From: Papilionanthe hookeriana x Papilionanthe teres | Taxonomy: Eukaryota; Streptophyta; Magnoliopsida; Asparagales; Orchidaceae | NCBI GenBank assembly: GCA_022702705.1 | Contig: CM040421.1 | Location: forward strand, 58,174,740 to 58,238,739 | DNA: 64,000 nucleotides | Direction of reading: 5' to 3' | Part shown: piece by piece, positions 24,131 to 35,303 of the stretch | How the letters are laid out: each line of letters begins with the position of its first letter | Position numbering within the stretch: the first letter of the stretch is position 1 | The notes under the pieces: model-generated | Databases searched by the model: none | Told to the model about the DNA's origin: nothing | What the model saw: the letters and a program-made list of their open reading frames with translations, nothing else | Position numbers and translations under genes: made by a program

Positions 24131-25869
24131 ACATCACCTAAGACATAAAGAATTCAAAATAAATTTAAAACAACTTGAACACTATTCCAAACTTAAATCC
24201 ATTAACTAAAATTAAATCATGAACCACTTGAACATCCATTTGCCATCGAAAGCTACTGATGTCATAACTCTTAAGAGGAGTGTTAAATGAAATGTTATTT
24301 CACTTATGAGATATTCAAATGTCCTAGTTCACTGAGCAAGACAACAAAACTTAAACTCTCGGACGATTAATTCATTTGTATAATTAAATTCACTTGGACT
24401 TAAAATAATCCTAGAAATATTGAAAAGATGTTTAAGATTCGTCTTAAGCACTTCCTCGATACGATAGGATATTTATAAGAACAATTGAACTTAATTGTTC
24501 TTTGATGAAGAAAATCGTCCTCAAACCAAAATACAAGAACCTAGACGTCATAGGAAATGACTAGCTATAGGATTAGGAACTTGGTATAAAACCATAACCC
24601 TTCCCTTAGCTTTACCTAGGAACTTACTTTAAATGCTTAAATATTCTAACCGTGTTTTAAGTGCAGCTTGGGATGACGGGAAGACCCTCCGTGTACGCTT
24701 TTATTTTATTGCAATTTATTTAATCGCATCGCACTTACTTTTCTTGCATGATAAACAATCGTTGCATGAAAACCCACACCTCTAGGATAGATTCCTAAAA
24801 CTGAAACCAAAACTAAATTAAAAGTCATTACAAGATAAAATTCACCGCCACAACATTTCAAAATATAAGACAACTCAAAATTTAATCACAAACAGAACAA
24901 CAAAACTACAAATACAACTAAATTAAAACGTCTTGTTGGATGATCGGGAATACCTCGGATGATGTAACCTACGTGTTGCTAACGGGATTTCCCACGGTCT
25001 AAATGAAAGTGTGGAACTCATTCGATTGAGTTTAGCAAATTCATCCGGACTAAGTGAATCCGATAAAAATAACGATGCCGAAGGATGGAACCGTGGGATC
25101 TTAACCGGTGTTGTTATAATCAACTTTAAGATTTGTTTAATTAAGATATTAAAAACACTTGGATTTTAAGATTTTCTCTAAACCAAAACACTTCTCTCAT
25201 CTCCTGATTTATGATTTCTAAAACTAAACCTCTACAACAACAAGGAGCTTGGAGCATGGTGGGTAGCACGACCATCGTCATCAGCAAAACCTGAGTCTAC
25301 TTCAGCAAAACTTTCCTTAGAACTAAATAACCAAGCCATAGGACTTCGAGGTAGTTTGCCTAGCGCAACATAAATCCTCAACTCTTCGTTAGGAATTTGC
25401 ATGATCATGTCATGTAAATTAAGCCCTAACCGGTCTTAGGACTCCGAGGTAGTCGTTTGGTATGACATAAACCCTCATATCTTCAAGGCTATTTGTATGA
25501 TTTAATCATATAAATATAAGTCCCAATTAATTAAAATTGGCAAGATCAAAACATTAAATAAACATTAGGACCTTCCTAAATTCAAGCCAAACAAATAGGA
25601 TAGTCGGGAAATTACCGAAGTTCGCTTTGAATCTGTGATTTCTCCTACCTTTCTTCCTTTGAATTCCCAAAACAAAATGTTCCAAACTTGATCCATTCCC
25701 TATTGAAATTCCAAAACTCAATCCATTGAAAACTTAAACCTTGAAATTCTTGAGAGCAGAACTACTGATTATTATCGAGAGTTTTCTTAGGTTATTCCCG
25801 TCACTTAAGATGTAATTAACTATAGGGCTTGCCCTTAATAGGGAATTTTAAGAACCCGGGTAATATAAA

Positions 25870-25899
25870 CCCCGTTTAATGTTTTCATATTAAACAGGG
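25870..25899 (+). other. Stem-loop near element E 5' LTR end
   Basis: CCCCGTTTAAT and ATTAAACAGGG pair with one mismatch or bulge. It is the counterpart of the perfect stem at 2534-2563; the 3' LTR copy at 45259-45289 is further decayed. Confidence 0.5.
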
Positions 25900-26233
25900 A
25901 ATTTGTCGGCTTATAAAATTGGTTCGCAGTACCAAACGGATGTCACAAATCTTCTAGTTTATTTAATCGAGCCCCATCATCAAGCAATGTGTCTATTCTT
26001 CGGGATAGATACATGGTTCAGTGATGCGGTGCTCGTTCATATAAACTATTCGAGATGTGAGATCAGCTTGATTTCATATCTTAAAATTTTCAAATTTAAA
26101 ATTATTTTCAAAATCAAATATTACTTTTCAAATTATTTATTTAAATTAAATTAAAATTCGCCGACAACTTCCGTAGGCGACCCCCCTTTTCCAAATAAAA
26201 CACCAAAACCTAAAAAATATGCCGACATATTTC

Positions 26234-26251
26234 TGGCGACTCCGCTGGGGA
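26234..26251 (+). other. Primer binding site of element E
   Basis: TGGCGACTCCGCTGGGGA, six bases after the LTR end. It has the form used by Tat/Ogre-type elements and is complementary to the 3' end of a tRNA-Arg type (by family knowledge). It primes minus-strand DNA. Confidence 0.85.
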
Positions 26252-26739
26252 ACAATTCCTCTCTCCATTTTTAATCAGATAATTTTGCTTTCAAAAATCG
26301 GTAGTGTATCCATGTCCCTAATTGATCAAACTACCCTCTTTCCGTTGGAATACTATGTTCATTTCTACCTTGAACGTGTATAGCCAACATTCTCTCGGAT
26401 TTAGGAGCCACTGTTTAGACACCCCTAAACAGAGAGGTTCCGAGATCCTTTTACCTCATTTCGAGGTGGGGTGGACCCCAATAAGTGTTAGTTTAGGAGT
26501 GATCCTTCGAGTCGAGAAGTCTCGCATAAGACTTTCTTTTCCTTTCTAATTCGAATCGGATTCATTACCTTCTCTACACCTTTGAACATTCCGTTCTAAA
26601 TAAACAAACCCTCTAATGAATGACTCTTTTAATAAATATACATGAACAAGAATGTGTTCGGACTCTTTTCGATTCCTTTCTTTTCGTCCCGATGAGAAGA
26701 AGCATAACTTGGGACCGACAATCGAATCTACCCCGCGAA
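26252..26739 (+). other. Element E leader before ORF1
   Basis: Untranslated leader of ~490 bp between the PBS and the first plausible start (ATG 26740). No conserved domain seen. The upstream codons of the ORF at 26620 (MTLLINIHEQ...) look like read-through. Confidence 0.5.
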
Positions 26740-27639
26740 ATGGAAGCCCCAAAGCCGATTTTCTCCTTCACCAATGGATCGGACTTCGCCGTTTACAAGG
26801 ATGAGTCGCCCGACAATGGGATCATCCGGTTTGGACAAGGATTCGAGAGCACAAATGTCAAGATCGCTGACGTTACCCTTTTCGCACTGATGGACAAAGT
26901 GCCAGAAACTGAGAAACCCATGATTGAGTTCAACCTTAAATCAACTCAAGAATTTTCTCCTCTGCAAAGGATTCCACCGAGAGGAATACCGCCGTCCAAA
27001 GGAGGACCGTTATCTCTACCCCCACTCGGTCTAGTCGTCTCGCACCTACCCCGGCTCCCGCCAAACCGATTTCCGTGCAAGACCTTCTCGTTTTTGAAAT
27101 CGGGTCCGACTCAAGGGTTCCACCCCTAACACGGACTCGCAGGAGAAACAGAGGCAGGAAGATCGCGGTGAAGGCCGTAGCCGCTCGAAGTCACTTTCTA
27201 GTAGAAATCCCCGAGTACACACCACTACCCGAATACATACCATTGTCTGAGTATACACCCCTTTTAGAAGGAAGTAGATTCCATCCCCTTTCCGCCGCAG
27301 CTGACGAGGAAAATGTCCGCAGGATTGCTTCTACATTACCTCGACCCGTACATTATAGCGACAACAGAAAGAAAAGGGCAAGGGTTACACCACTTGCCCG
27401 ACTACGCACTCGTGATCGAGAAGTTAGCAAAGAAAGAAAAATGCCCCGTATCGGAAATTTTAAGAAGGATAGGGCGGGTGCCGGCCAAATCCCGTCTCGG
27501 GCCACGAGTAGAATCCGCTATCGCCGCAGAAGAGCCTAATAAGAAGATGAAGGCTAGTCCACCCGTTGTTATTTCAGTGCTTACGGATCGTGGAGGATAC
27601 CACCTTCCAACATTCGACCGACGTACCATTCGGTCCTAG
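26740..27639 (+). pseudogene. Element E ORF1-like region upstream of gag
   Basis: ATG 26740 opens MEAPKPIFSFTNGSDFAVYK. The reading then shifts frame near 26950 to a Ser/Thr/Pro- and Arg-rich stretch, and carries a short periodic repeat PEYTPLPEYIPLSEYTPL near 27215-27260. It shifts again near 27380 to a helical stretch (HLPDYALVIEKLAKKEKCPV), ending at 27639. An extra ORF upstream of gag is typical of Ogre-type Tat elements, and its function is unknown there. At least two frame changes are needed. I cannot identify a domain. Confidence 0.55.
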
Positions 27640-27953
27640 GCCTTCTACCGCTAGAAGGATGGTATGGCGTCCCACTACCGGCCAATTAAGACCGAAACAA
27701 CGACTCGCAGAAGGAAAGTCTCGTCAGGAGATTTGAGTCCGAGGAAAGTGCTACCGCAAGAAAGGGACTCGTGAGAAAGAAACTCGACAATTGTCACATG
27801 ACAACCGCAAGAATGTACGTAAAAGACCACCGGAAGATGCTATGGAAAAGCTAAGAACCGATATTCAGCCGACAAGCAAGGGAAAGAGAAGAGAAATTCG
27901 GAGATGAAGTTGACTCGTCGTAGTTCATGGATGATGAATATACGTAAATTAAC
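27640..27953 (+). other. Spacer between ORF1-like region and gag in element E
   Basis: About 310 bp, purine-rich with many 'aagg' and 'cgaaga' words, and no clean ORF. It may be the 5' part of gag destroyed by frame changes, or leader. Confidence 0.45.
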
Positions 27954-29505
27954 ATGGTTGAAACGCGAGCTTCGTCGGCCTCACAAGGTGCTCCCTGCAG
28001 CACGCGAAAGAGAGGAGCCGAAGTAATGAGGAGGCAGCTTCAAGAGAAAGATGATACGATCGCCCAAATGGCAAAAAGGATGGAAGAGATGGTCGTAGCC
28101 CTAGCCACTCTCCGCAGTCGGGTTCAACCCCAAAGAGAAACACCCCGGAAGTTATTCACATTGTAGACGGAGGAAAGGAGATTACATCCTTCAACGGGGA
28201 TGATCAATTAAAGAAGGATGCAACACAAAGTATGATTCCGGAAAAGGATATCAAGAGCTTGGTGGAACAGCAGGTGCGAGAAGCCTTGGCACAATCAAAA
28301 AGCGGGACATCCATTCAGACGGGTAGACCTTACCCTGAAGAATTTGACGCTGTCCAATATCCGAAAGGCTTTGTACCACTTCTGTTCAAGACCTTTGATG
28401 GAACCGGAAACCCTCCGCAACATGTTGCACATTTTCGTGCCGCTTGTTGCAATGCCGCGGAAGTGATGCTTTACTCTTCCGACAATTTGTCGCCGACTCG
28501 TCGGGATTGCCTTTGATTGGTATGCGGAATTACCAAACGGTTCGGTGAAGACATTTTCGAATTAGAGAACCTCTTCATCAAGCGATTTGTCGGATCTCAG
28601 CACCACTTCACTATAGGTGATTTAGTGGTAGAGAAGCGAAGCCGAATGAAACCTTGGTGGACTACATACTTCGATGGAGGAACCTAAGTATGAAGTGTGA
28701 GCCACAGCTACAAGAACAACGACGCTATCGGTATTTTACTTAAAAGCATTCATGGCCCGATAAGACTTCTCCTCAAGGGATTTACTATTAAGACTTTCCG
28801 GAAGTTGTTAAGCAAGGCCGAAGCTTGCAAGAGGAGGCAAAGCAATTAAGTTTCACCGATAAAGCGGACAAACGAAGCCCGTGAAAACTTTTGAAAAGAA
28901 GTCCGGATCGTCGCGAAGCTAGCCGATAAAGACAAGCAACCGATACAAATATCGTCGAACGGCCGCAACGAACCTCAACGGAATTACCGAAGAACCCCGA
29001 CCCAGCCTATCGCTCATCTCAACAAGTATGAACAACCGCCTCGTCCACAACGTACGTTTAGGGAGTTCCCGAGCGAGGAGTATCCGTTCAAGAATGAGGC
29101 AGATGCCGAAAATGTTCCGCAGCTCGATGAAGAGTCCAGATTTCCAACCGCCGGAGCCTAAAAGACCAGAAGAAGTCGACAAGAGAGGTGATCCCAACTT
29201 TTGCCCTTACCACCGGATGCTTGGGCACAAGATAGAAGATTGTATTACCTTCAAAAGTTGGCTCAACGACAATCTTCGGAGAGGGAATATAACGATCCCG
29301 AAAGAATACATGAAGGAACCCCGTAAAGGAGGTTCCGTCAATGTTATCTCGATGGATTTCATTGTTCCGATAGATCCCTATGCGACTGATGATGGATGGA
29401 CTACCGCTTGGACAAAGTCTTCGAAGAAGGTTTTGGATCACATCCAAACCACTTCGGTGCGAGCCTCAATTCGTAGTTCGAAAACCGTCAAGTCGCACTA
29501 TCACT
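27954..29505 (+). pseudogene. gag: Element E gag, frameshifted
   Basis: Gag builds the cytoplasmic particle. ATG 27954 gives MVETRASSASQG, then a coiled coil (MRRQLQEKDDTIAQMAKRM) that stops at 28166. The next frame continues with EKDIKSLVEQQVREALAQ and the gag core YPKGFVPLLFKTFDGTGN (around 28360). Further shifted pieces are readable to 28900 (FIKRFVGS, LLKGF). The nucleocapsid-like finger is FCPYHRMLGHKIEDC (29199-29243), of the C-x2-H-x4-H-x4-C type seen in Tat Gags. Five or more frame changes break the ORF. The frame before and after each break stays recognisable, so the damage is mostly indels. Confidence 0.85.
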
Positions 29506-30340
29506 TGCGATGGAAGAACCACCTCAACAAGAGACGACCGAAGAAAAGAAGAAAATTGACGAAGAAGAGAAGACCGAGGCACCTAAGGCTAGACTAGGGG
29601 CCGCTTATCCTAGGATAGTTGTTTCCGATTCGGGGAGAAATCCCTCGAACCTCCGACTCCGTATGATTATCCGCCCACTCCGGTGGGATCTTATAATGAT
29701 GAGGGTTATAGCGTTGGCTACGTTTTGACTGTTTCTGACGATTACGTAACTAGAGACAATCAACCTAATCCGGACGTCGATTCCGATACAAATGAAAATT
29801 CTCAAATCATACACAATCTCGACGATCATAATGATGAAGAAGACATCCACCAGGGAGGCTACAAGAGTTCAACAAGCAACGAATCTATTTGCGAGTTTCG
29901 AGGAGCTCCAATCACAATAGAGTTAGAACCTTCAGACTCCGAAGCTAATCCTGAAGAACTTGTCATTCCAATTCAGAAAGAGACACTAGCAAACTCAATG
30001 CTAAATTCGAAGAAATCACGAAGTCAACTTAAGAAGTGGAAGAGTTTTACCTCCGAGAATGGGTCCAAAGGACAAAGGAAAGCGGTGGTTGTTCGAGAAG
30101 AACCAACCCGTGCGAAGAAATACCCATTCGAGAAGAAAACGAGGCACATGAAAACAAAGTGGACTACAATGTGCTAGCCCATCTTAGGAAACTACCAACC
30201 AACCGAGCATCTACGACGCTCTCATCTTATCAAAGGAGATGAGAGAAGCTCTTATCAAGGCCTTACTCGATCCGAAATTTGCTTAGCTCAAATGGCCGGA
30301 GATTCCTTAGATGAGGTTTGCTCGTTAAAGGAACAACGAG
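29506..30340 (+). pseudogene. Element E gag-protease linker, acidic
   Basis: 29683-30177 reads as an acidic Asp/Glu/Asn-rich segment (NPDVDSDTNENSQIIH; EPSDSEANPEELVIP) followed by a basic stretch. Near 30160-30250, YNVLAHLRKLPTN and, in another frame, IYDALILSKEMREALIKALL match the conserved segment that precedes protease in Tat/Ogre polyproteins. Frame changes near 30175 and 30200 break it. Confidence 0.7.
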
Positions 30341-31102
30341 GTGTTACCTTCACTGGACAATGACCTACTACTCGGGACGACAGACCACAACCGACCCTTG
30401 TACATTTCGGCTACAATCGGGAAGTTTACACTCTCCGCAGTATTGGTGGATCCAGGAGCATCAATCAATATAATGAATCTTCAAACGCTAGCATACTTGG
30501 AAATTGATGCTCGCGAGCTCAAGGCGGACAAAATGTTATTAAGAGGATTCAACCAGAAAGGAGAAAGAGCCCTCGGATCAATAACACTGCTAATGAAGAC
30601 CGGTGACTTAGCAAAGACAACCGCGAAATTTCACATAATTGATTCAGAAACTTCGTTCAACGCTCTATTGGGCCGACCATGGATACATGAAAACCGGATG
30701 GTACCATCATCTCTACATCAATGCATCAAGTACTACGATGGAGGGGAACAGTGCATTAAAGGTGACTTACAACCGTTCTCCGTACATGAAATCGGAATCC
30801 ATGAAGATGCAGCTTATTATGCACCTCCGAAGAAAACAATCTTCTCCAGAGATACCGTAACAAATGAAGCAAAGGAAATTTGGGACGACGAAGAACCTGA
30901 AATTATAGTCCAACAGTCACTCACCACTCTCTTGCGGCGAGATGGTGAAGGTTTCTCCACAACTCGCATCCGAGGTCGAGGCCGGGGACGAGGTCGTGGC
31001 AGAGACATTAGGACGATTGGACGAGAGGAAACCACCATCAATGTTGATTGGGAAGATAGTTCGAAGAAGAAAAAGAAATCAAACAAGAAGCAGCGACAAT
31101 AA
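30341..31102 (+). pseudogene. pro: Element E aspartic protease domain
   Basis: A retroviral-type aspartic protease that cuts the Gag-Pol polyprotein. LPSLDNDLLLGTTDHNRPLY leads into the active site VDPGASINIMN (Asp at 30449-30451), then ALLGRPWIHE near 30661-30690, the second conserved protease motif. This is a 253-residue open frame, the longest in the element. After the protease fold, the Arg/Gly run GRGRGRGRGR at ~30970-31000 may bind RNA, followed by a Lys-rich tail and stop at 31100-31102. Confidence 0.88.
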
Positions 31103-31830
31103 GTCGGAAGAAGCCGCAATTCGGAATCCCTCTCGAAGATGAAAGAAACGAAGAATATAAATCGATGTACGAGAAGATTAACCACTATGTACATACTATG
31201 ACCCTGACCCCGATCCACTCTAATAAGATCGAGGGTATGGAGGTCAAAGAGGTACGTAGCGGTGGTGCAAAGCCCATCAAATTCTACCGTGGTGCTCCTT
31301 CCTCCAAAACTGAAAATAATGTACAATTTGAAGATGCTACTTCATTAGAATTAATGGAATTGCCTTTTGAGTGGTACTCTCCCTGTGTTCAAAATTTAAT
31401 TCGACGTGGTTTCTTACCTCGACAATGGACAAAGGGTCGATCACAACATTTTGAAAAATTATGGAATAACTCCGATCGTCCACCCAATTGAAAACATGGT
31501 CTCGGATTCGGCACGTAGGATCGGTCCGACGATACCGAATTTTGCATGGTTGTCACTTGCAAGCCTAATGAAAACCGCATGGAAACTACGGAAGAACTCG
31601 AAGATTTACAAATCGGAGACGCTCCACCAGAATTCGAAGAAGAGATCAAATCTACAATAGACGAGATAACGGAAGTTAACTTAGGTACTAGCGAAGAACC
31701 TAGACCTACCTTTGTTAGCTCCTTACTCAATAAAGAAGACTCCGAAGAAATAATCAAGTTATTAATGGAATTTAAAGACTCGTTTTGCTTGGAGTTACGA
31801 TGAGATGCCGAGTTTAGCTCCGCAGGTCGC
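31103..31830 (+). pseudogene. Element E protease-RT linker
   Basis: Pieces in different frames: a segment ending in FYRGAPSSKTENNVQFEDAT (31165-31491) and an acidic segment (ENRMETTEELEDLQIGDAPP, 31546-31803) that runs into LLNKEDSEEIIKLLMEFKDS, the usual N-terminal lead of Tat RT. Frame changes near 31430 and 31800. Confidence 0.65.
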
Positions 31831-32600
31831 AGTCCATAAGCTAGGGGTGGATCCCGCTTCGTTCCATCGGACAAGGTCCTGTAAGAATGCGTCTAGAAAT
31901 CGAACAACGAAGTCATAGCTGAAGTTAAAAAGCTAATAGACGCTAAATTTGTCCGTGAAGAATAATACCCGACTTGGTTAGCCAATGTGGTACCAGTCGT
32001 AAAGAAGAATGGTCGGATCGTAATTTGTGTGGATTTCGTAGATTTAAACAAGGCATGTCCGAAAGATGAATTTCCTCTACCGATCCTGAATTAATGATCG
32101 ACATCGCTTCAACACATGAAATATTCTCATTCATGGATGGATCTTCGAGATACAACCGGATAAAAATGGCTCCAGAAGATGAAAAACTTACGAGCATTCG
32201 TAACGCCGATCGGAGTATATTGCTACACAGTTGATGCCATTCGGACCGAAGAACGCAGGAGCAACCTACCGTAGAGCCATGACAAGAATTTTTGATGATC
32301 TCATCCACAATCAAGTCGAATGCTACGTGGATGATGTGGTCATCAAAAGCAAAGTAAAGGAAAACCACCTGTATGATTCGAGAATTGTTTTCGAACGATT
32401 AAGACAATTTAACCTTAAGATGAATCCCTTAAAATGCGCCTTCGGCGTCACCTCCGGAAATTCTTAGGATTCGTTGTCCGACATCGTGGAATTGAAATCG
32501 ACCCGAAAAGATTAAAGCCATCTTAGAAATGCCGCCTCCCAAAACCTTAAAACAACTACGATCTTTTCAAGGGAAGTCGGCATATCTTCGACGCTTTATC
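31831..32600 (+). pseudogene. pol (RT): Element E reverse transcriptase
   Basis: Copies the element RNA into DNA in the particle. Readable motifs in order: VKKNGRIVICVDFVDLNKAC with PKDEFPLP (around 31997-32085), FMDGSSRY (near 32130, motif-A position), MPFGPKNAGATYRRAM (32234-32281), and the catalytic box CYVDDVVIKSK with YVDD at 32324-32335. Then NLKMNPLKCAFGV and FLGFVV-type pieces (near 32460-32480). Frame changes near 32088, 32190 and 32455 split it. Confidence 0.88.
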
Positions 32601-33060
32601 TCGAACTTGTCAGTAGGTGTCGGCCTTTCTCGGCATTAGTTAAAAAGGACGCCAAATTTATTCGGGAAGAGAAATGCCGTAGGGCCTTCGAGGACATTAA
32701 ACAATATTTAATGACACCTCCTCGTCTTAGCAAGTCCTGGTCTCAGTGTAGACCGCGATACTTTATACCGCGGCTTTAGACGACTCTCTCGGAGCCTCGT
32801 TAGCCTGTGTCAATGATGAGGGTAAAGAAAATGCTCTTTACTACCTAAGTCGTCGTTTACTTCCGACGGAAATAAGGTATCCCGCAATTGAAAAGCACTC
32901 GTTTAGCCCCGATCTTCGCCGCTCAAAAGCTCGGGCATTACATGCTTTCTCATAAGGTCAACTCGATTTCGAAATTTAATCCATCGCAATACTTGATGAC
33001 CCGTCCAACGCTTTCGGCGGACATGCCGGATGGTCAATGATATTATCGTAGCTTCGATAT
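32601..33060 (+). pseudogene. pol (RH): Element E RNase H (first, retroviral type)
   Basis: Strongly frame-shifted. Recognisable pieces include FIREEKCRRAFEDIKQYLMT (near 32660-32710), LYYLSRRLLPTEIRYPAIEK (near 32840-32895) and the RPTLSADMPDG-like part near 33000. The position directly after RT and the YPAIEK motif support the call. Confidence 0.65.
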
Positions 33061-33720
33061 AACTTTCGTGCCTCTTCGTGCCGTAAAAGGACAAGTCCTA
33101 GCGGACTTCCTCGCAAAGACACCCTTTGCTCAGGTAGAATCTCCTCTCACCGACGACTTGCCAGATGAACAAATAATGAACCTAGAAGACCCTGATGATC
33201 GACGTTGGGAATTGTATTTCGACGGAGCATCTTCAGCACATAAAGACGAAGAATCGCAAGTGATAGTGCTCGGTAAGGCAGGGATCGGACTAATCTTTAT
33301 AACACCGGAGCGGGGGATGTTAAGATACTCCTACCACTCGACAGAGCCGTGTACAAATAACGAGCGGTAATACGAAGCCCTCATAACGAGATCGGAATTA
33401 ACTATTCAAATGGGTATAACGGACATCAACATCTATGGGGATTCGCAGTAAATCATTCAACGATCGCCGGACAAGACGGAATTTTAAAACCAAGACTCGA
33501 GCAATACTTCCAAGTATGCCATACAAATTGTTGGAACGCATTCCGAATGTGACAATCTACAAAATTCCCAAAAAGAAAACGCTTTAGCGGATGCGTTAGC
33601 CCGTCTCGCAAAAGAATTTTCCGTTTGCAAGATGAATCGATGGAAGTGTCGCTTCACGGATGTCGGTCCTATCACGACTCGACATAGTACACAATACACA
33701 AATCGAAAAAGAGAAGAATC
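33061..33720 (+). pseudogene. pol (aRH): Element E archaeal-type RNase H (second)
   Basis: AVKGQVLADFLAKTP leads into WELYFDGASSAHKDEE (from 33206; first catalytic Asp in FDGA), GIGLIFITPERGMLRYS, and then TNNERXYEALITRSEL and INIYGDSQ (33420-33450; last catalytic Asp). Stops at 33368-33370 and ~33449 replace sense codons. A second RNase H of this type next to RT/RNase H is a hallmark of the plant Tat lineage. Confidence 0.85.
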
Positions 33721-35007
33721 AGCTTCAACAGATGATGTAAAACACAGTAAGATTGGCGACGACCATTAATAGACTACTCGCAAACCGGAAAACTACCGGA
33801 CGATAGGTCGTTAGCCCATCGTATCAAGAAAAGAACTCGTCCTACGCATTAATAAACAATACATTATACGGAAGGTCTTTCGATCGGATGTGGCTAAGGT
33901 GCCTAAGCGGGTCCGAGGCCCGTGAAATTGTTAAAGAGGTGCATTCGAGACTCGTGGCGCTCACCAGTCGGGTCCGAAGATGAAAATGAAAATTAAAAGA
34001 CTAGGGTACTACCGGCCCTCGATGATGACCGACCGCATGAAAATCGCCAAGAGCCGTCACCAAGTGCAAGTGCACGGAGTGGTTCTACACCAACCTCCAA
34101 ATGTGCTACATCCGACAATTGCGTCGTGGCCATTTGAATGTTGGGGCACGGATATAGTGGGTCCAATAGAACCACCATCTTCAAAAGGACATCGCTTCAT
34201 TCTTGCGGCTACGCATTACTTTTCCAAGTGGGCGGAGGCAGTCCCACTTAGAGAAGTGAAAGCACATCACGTGCTACGCTTTTCAAGAACCAAGTTATCT
34301 ACCGTTTCGGAGTGCCGCGCAGATCATCTCGTATAACGGGTCGGCATTCGAAGCACGCAAATCAACAATTTTGTCGTGAGACACGAATCGACCGGTGGTA
34401 TTCAACAATTTACTACCCGAGAGCAAACGGCCTTGCCGAGGCTTTTAATAAAACTCTCGTTCAAATCTTAAAGAGAACCTTGGACGATAATAAGAGAAAT
34501 TGGCAGGAGAAATTGTTAGAAGCCTTATGGGCCTACCGGACAACCTTCGTAACTCCTACTCAAGCTACACCTTACGCTCGCGGTGTATGGGTCCGAGGCG
34601 ATGTTACCCTTAGAGGTCCAGCCTTCCTTCACTCGTAATTGCAGCTTGCAAACAAAATCACGACAGAAGAGAATGCCAAATTACGACTAGAAGAATTGGA
34701 AAGCCCGGAAGGGAAAAGACTTGCGGCGCAGCGTAGAATTTAGAACTATACCAAGCTAAGATGGTTCAAGCCCATGACAGATCGGGTCCGCCCAAGAAAC
34801 TTCAAAGTTGGTGATTTAGTTCTCGTTCTCAAAAGACCTATTCTTGCACACCGCAAGATAGGAGGAAAATTTGAACCAACTTGGGAGGGACCGTTTGTAG
34901 TTGAAGCAGTCTACTCAGGAGGCTCCTACCAGCTAGTGAACTGCCAAGGAGAACGACATATGCTTCCGATCAATGGACGATACTTGAAGAAGTATTACGC
35001 TACCTGA
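33721..35007 (+). pseudogene. pol (INT): Element E integrase
   Basis: Inserts the DNA copy into the chromosome. The zinc-binding N-terminus is degraded (GYYRPSMMTDRMKIAKS near 34005). The core begins SWPFECWGTDIVGPI (first catalytic Asp at 34151-34153), FSKWAEAVPLREVKAHHV, a shifted piece with NGSAFEA-like sequence (~34340), then YYPRANGLAEAFNKTLVQI (catalytic Glu region, 34411-34470) and ALWAYRTT. The C-terminal domain is intact: FKVGDLVLVLKRPI, GKFEPTWEGPFVVEAVYSGG, and YLKKYYAT with stop at 35005-35007. Frame changes near 34290, 34335 and 34640. Confidence 0.88.
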
Positions 35008-35303
35008 TGTTTCGAAGGAATGAATTTTCCATCCCTAGAAGCACGGGTGAAGTAATTATTTATGACTGGGTCCTAACCCAAAATAATAAAAAATGTGCTA
35101 AAATAAACAAAATCATGATGATAAAGTTTTCCTTGTTTTCTTTCCCAAATCAAAATGTCTTTCCTGATCTTATCCCACTTCATTCCTGTTAAATTGAAAA
35201 ATACAAAAGTAATAAAAAAAAAAACTGTCTTTAATAAACATTTTCTTAATGTTCTTGTTCTTAGTACGACCCCCGATCCTTTTCCTTGTCTTTTCGCAGG
35301 GAA
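35008..35303 (+). promoter_or_regulatory. Pol-AlkB ORF spacer with strong splice acceptor
   Basis: After the integrase stop comes an AT-rich, T-rich spacer. It ends in a long pyrimidine tract and 'ccttgtcttttcgcag', with AG at 35298-35299, only five bases before ATG 35304. A branch-point-like 'tcttaat' lies ~50 nt upstream. This suggests that the following ORF is expressed from a spliced subgenomic mRNA, as for env-class plant retroelements. No donor is proven. Confidence 0.6.

Larger units (their letters stand above)
19072..26227 (+). repeat. Element E 5' LTR (7156 bp)
   Basis: It starts TGTTGACC and ends GCCGACA, just before the PBS. It is collinear with 39406-45615, except that it lacks ~260 bp present at 42970-43233 and has ~1.25 kb (about 22200-23450) that the other LTR lost. 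Sub-blocks are the start block, C-rich tract 19610-20720, GC-rich island 20990-21930 with a TATA-like box, CpG-rich block 22040-22270, and a 4-kb AT-rich part with the ATTAA array. Short ORFs in the GC island overlap in several frames and look incidental. Confidence 0.92.

Noticed and set aside
4795..26227. Pairing the LTR at 4795 with the LTR at 19072 as one element
   Set aside because: The 4795 copy is 3'-truncated with no PBS after it and no shared TSD; the 19072 LTR is fixed to 39406-45615 by AGGCT.
26234..26251. Possible tRNA gene fragment at the PBS
   Set aside because: Only the 18-nt primer-complementary sequence is present, with no cloverleaf. It is a primer binding site.
30817..31326. 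169-aa ORF on the - strand
   Set aside because: Shadow of the protease ORF and its Arg/Gly-rich tail on the + strand, with no domain of its own.
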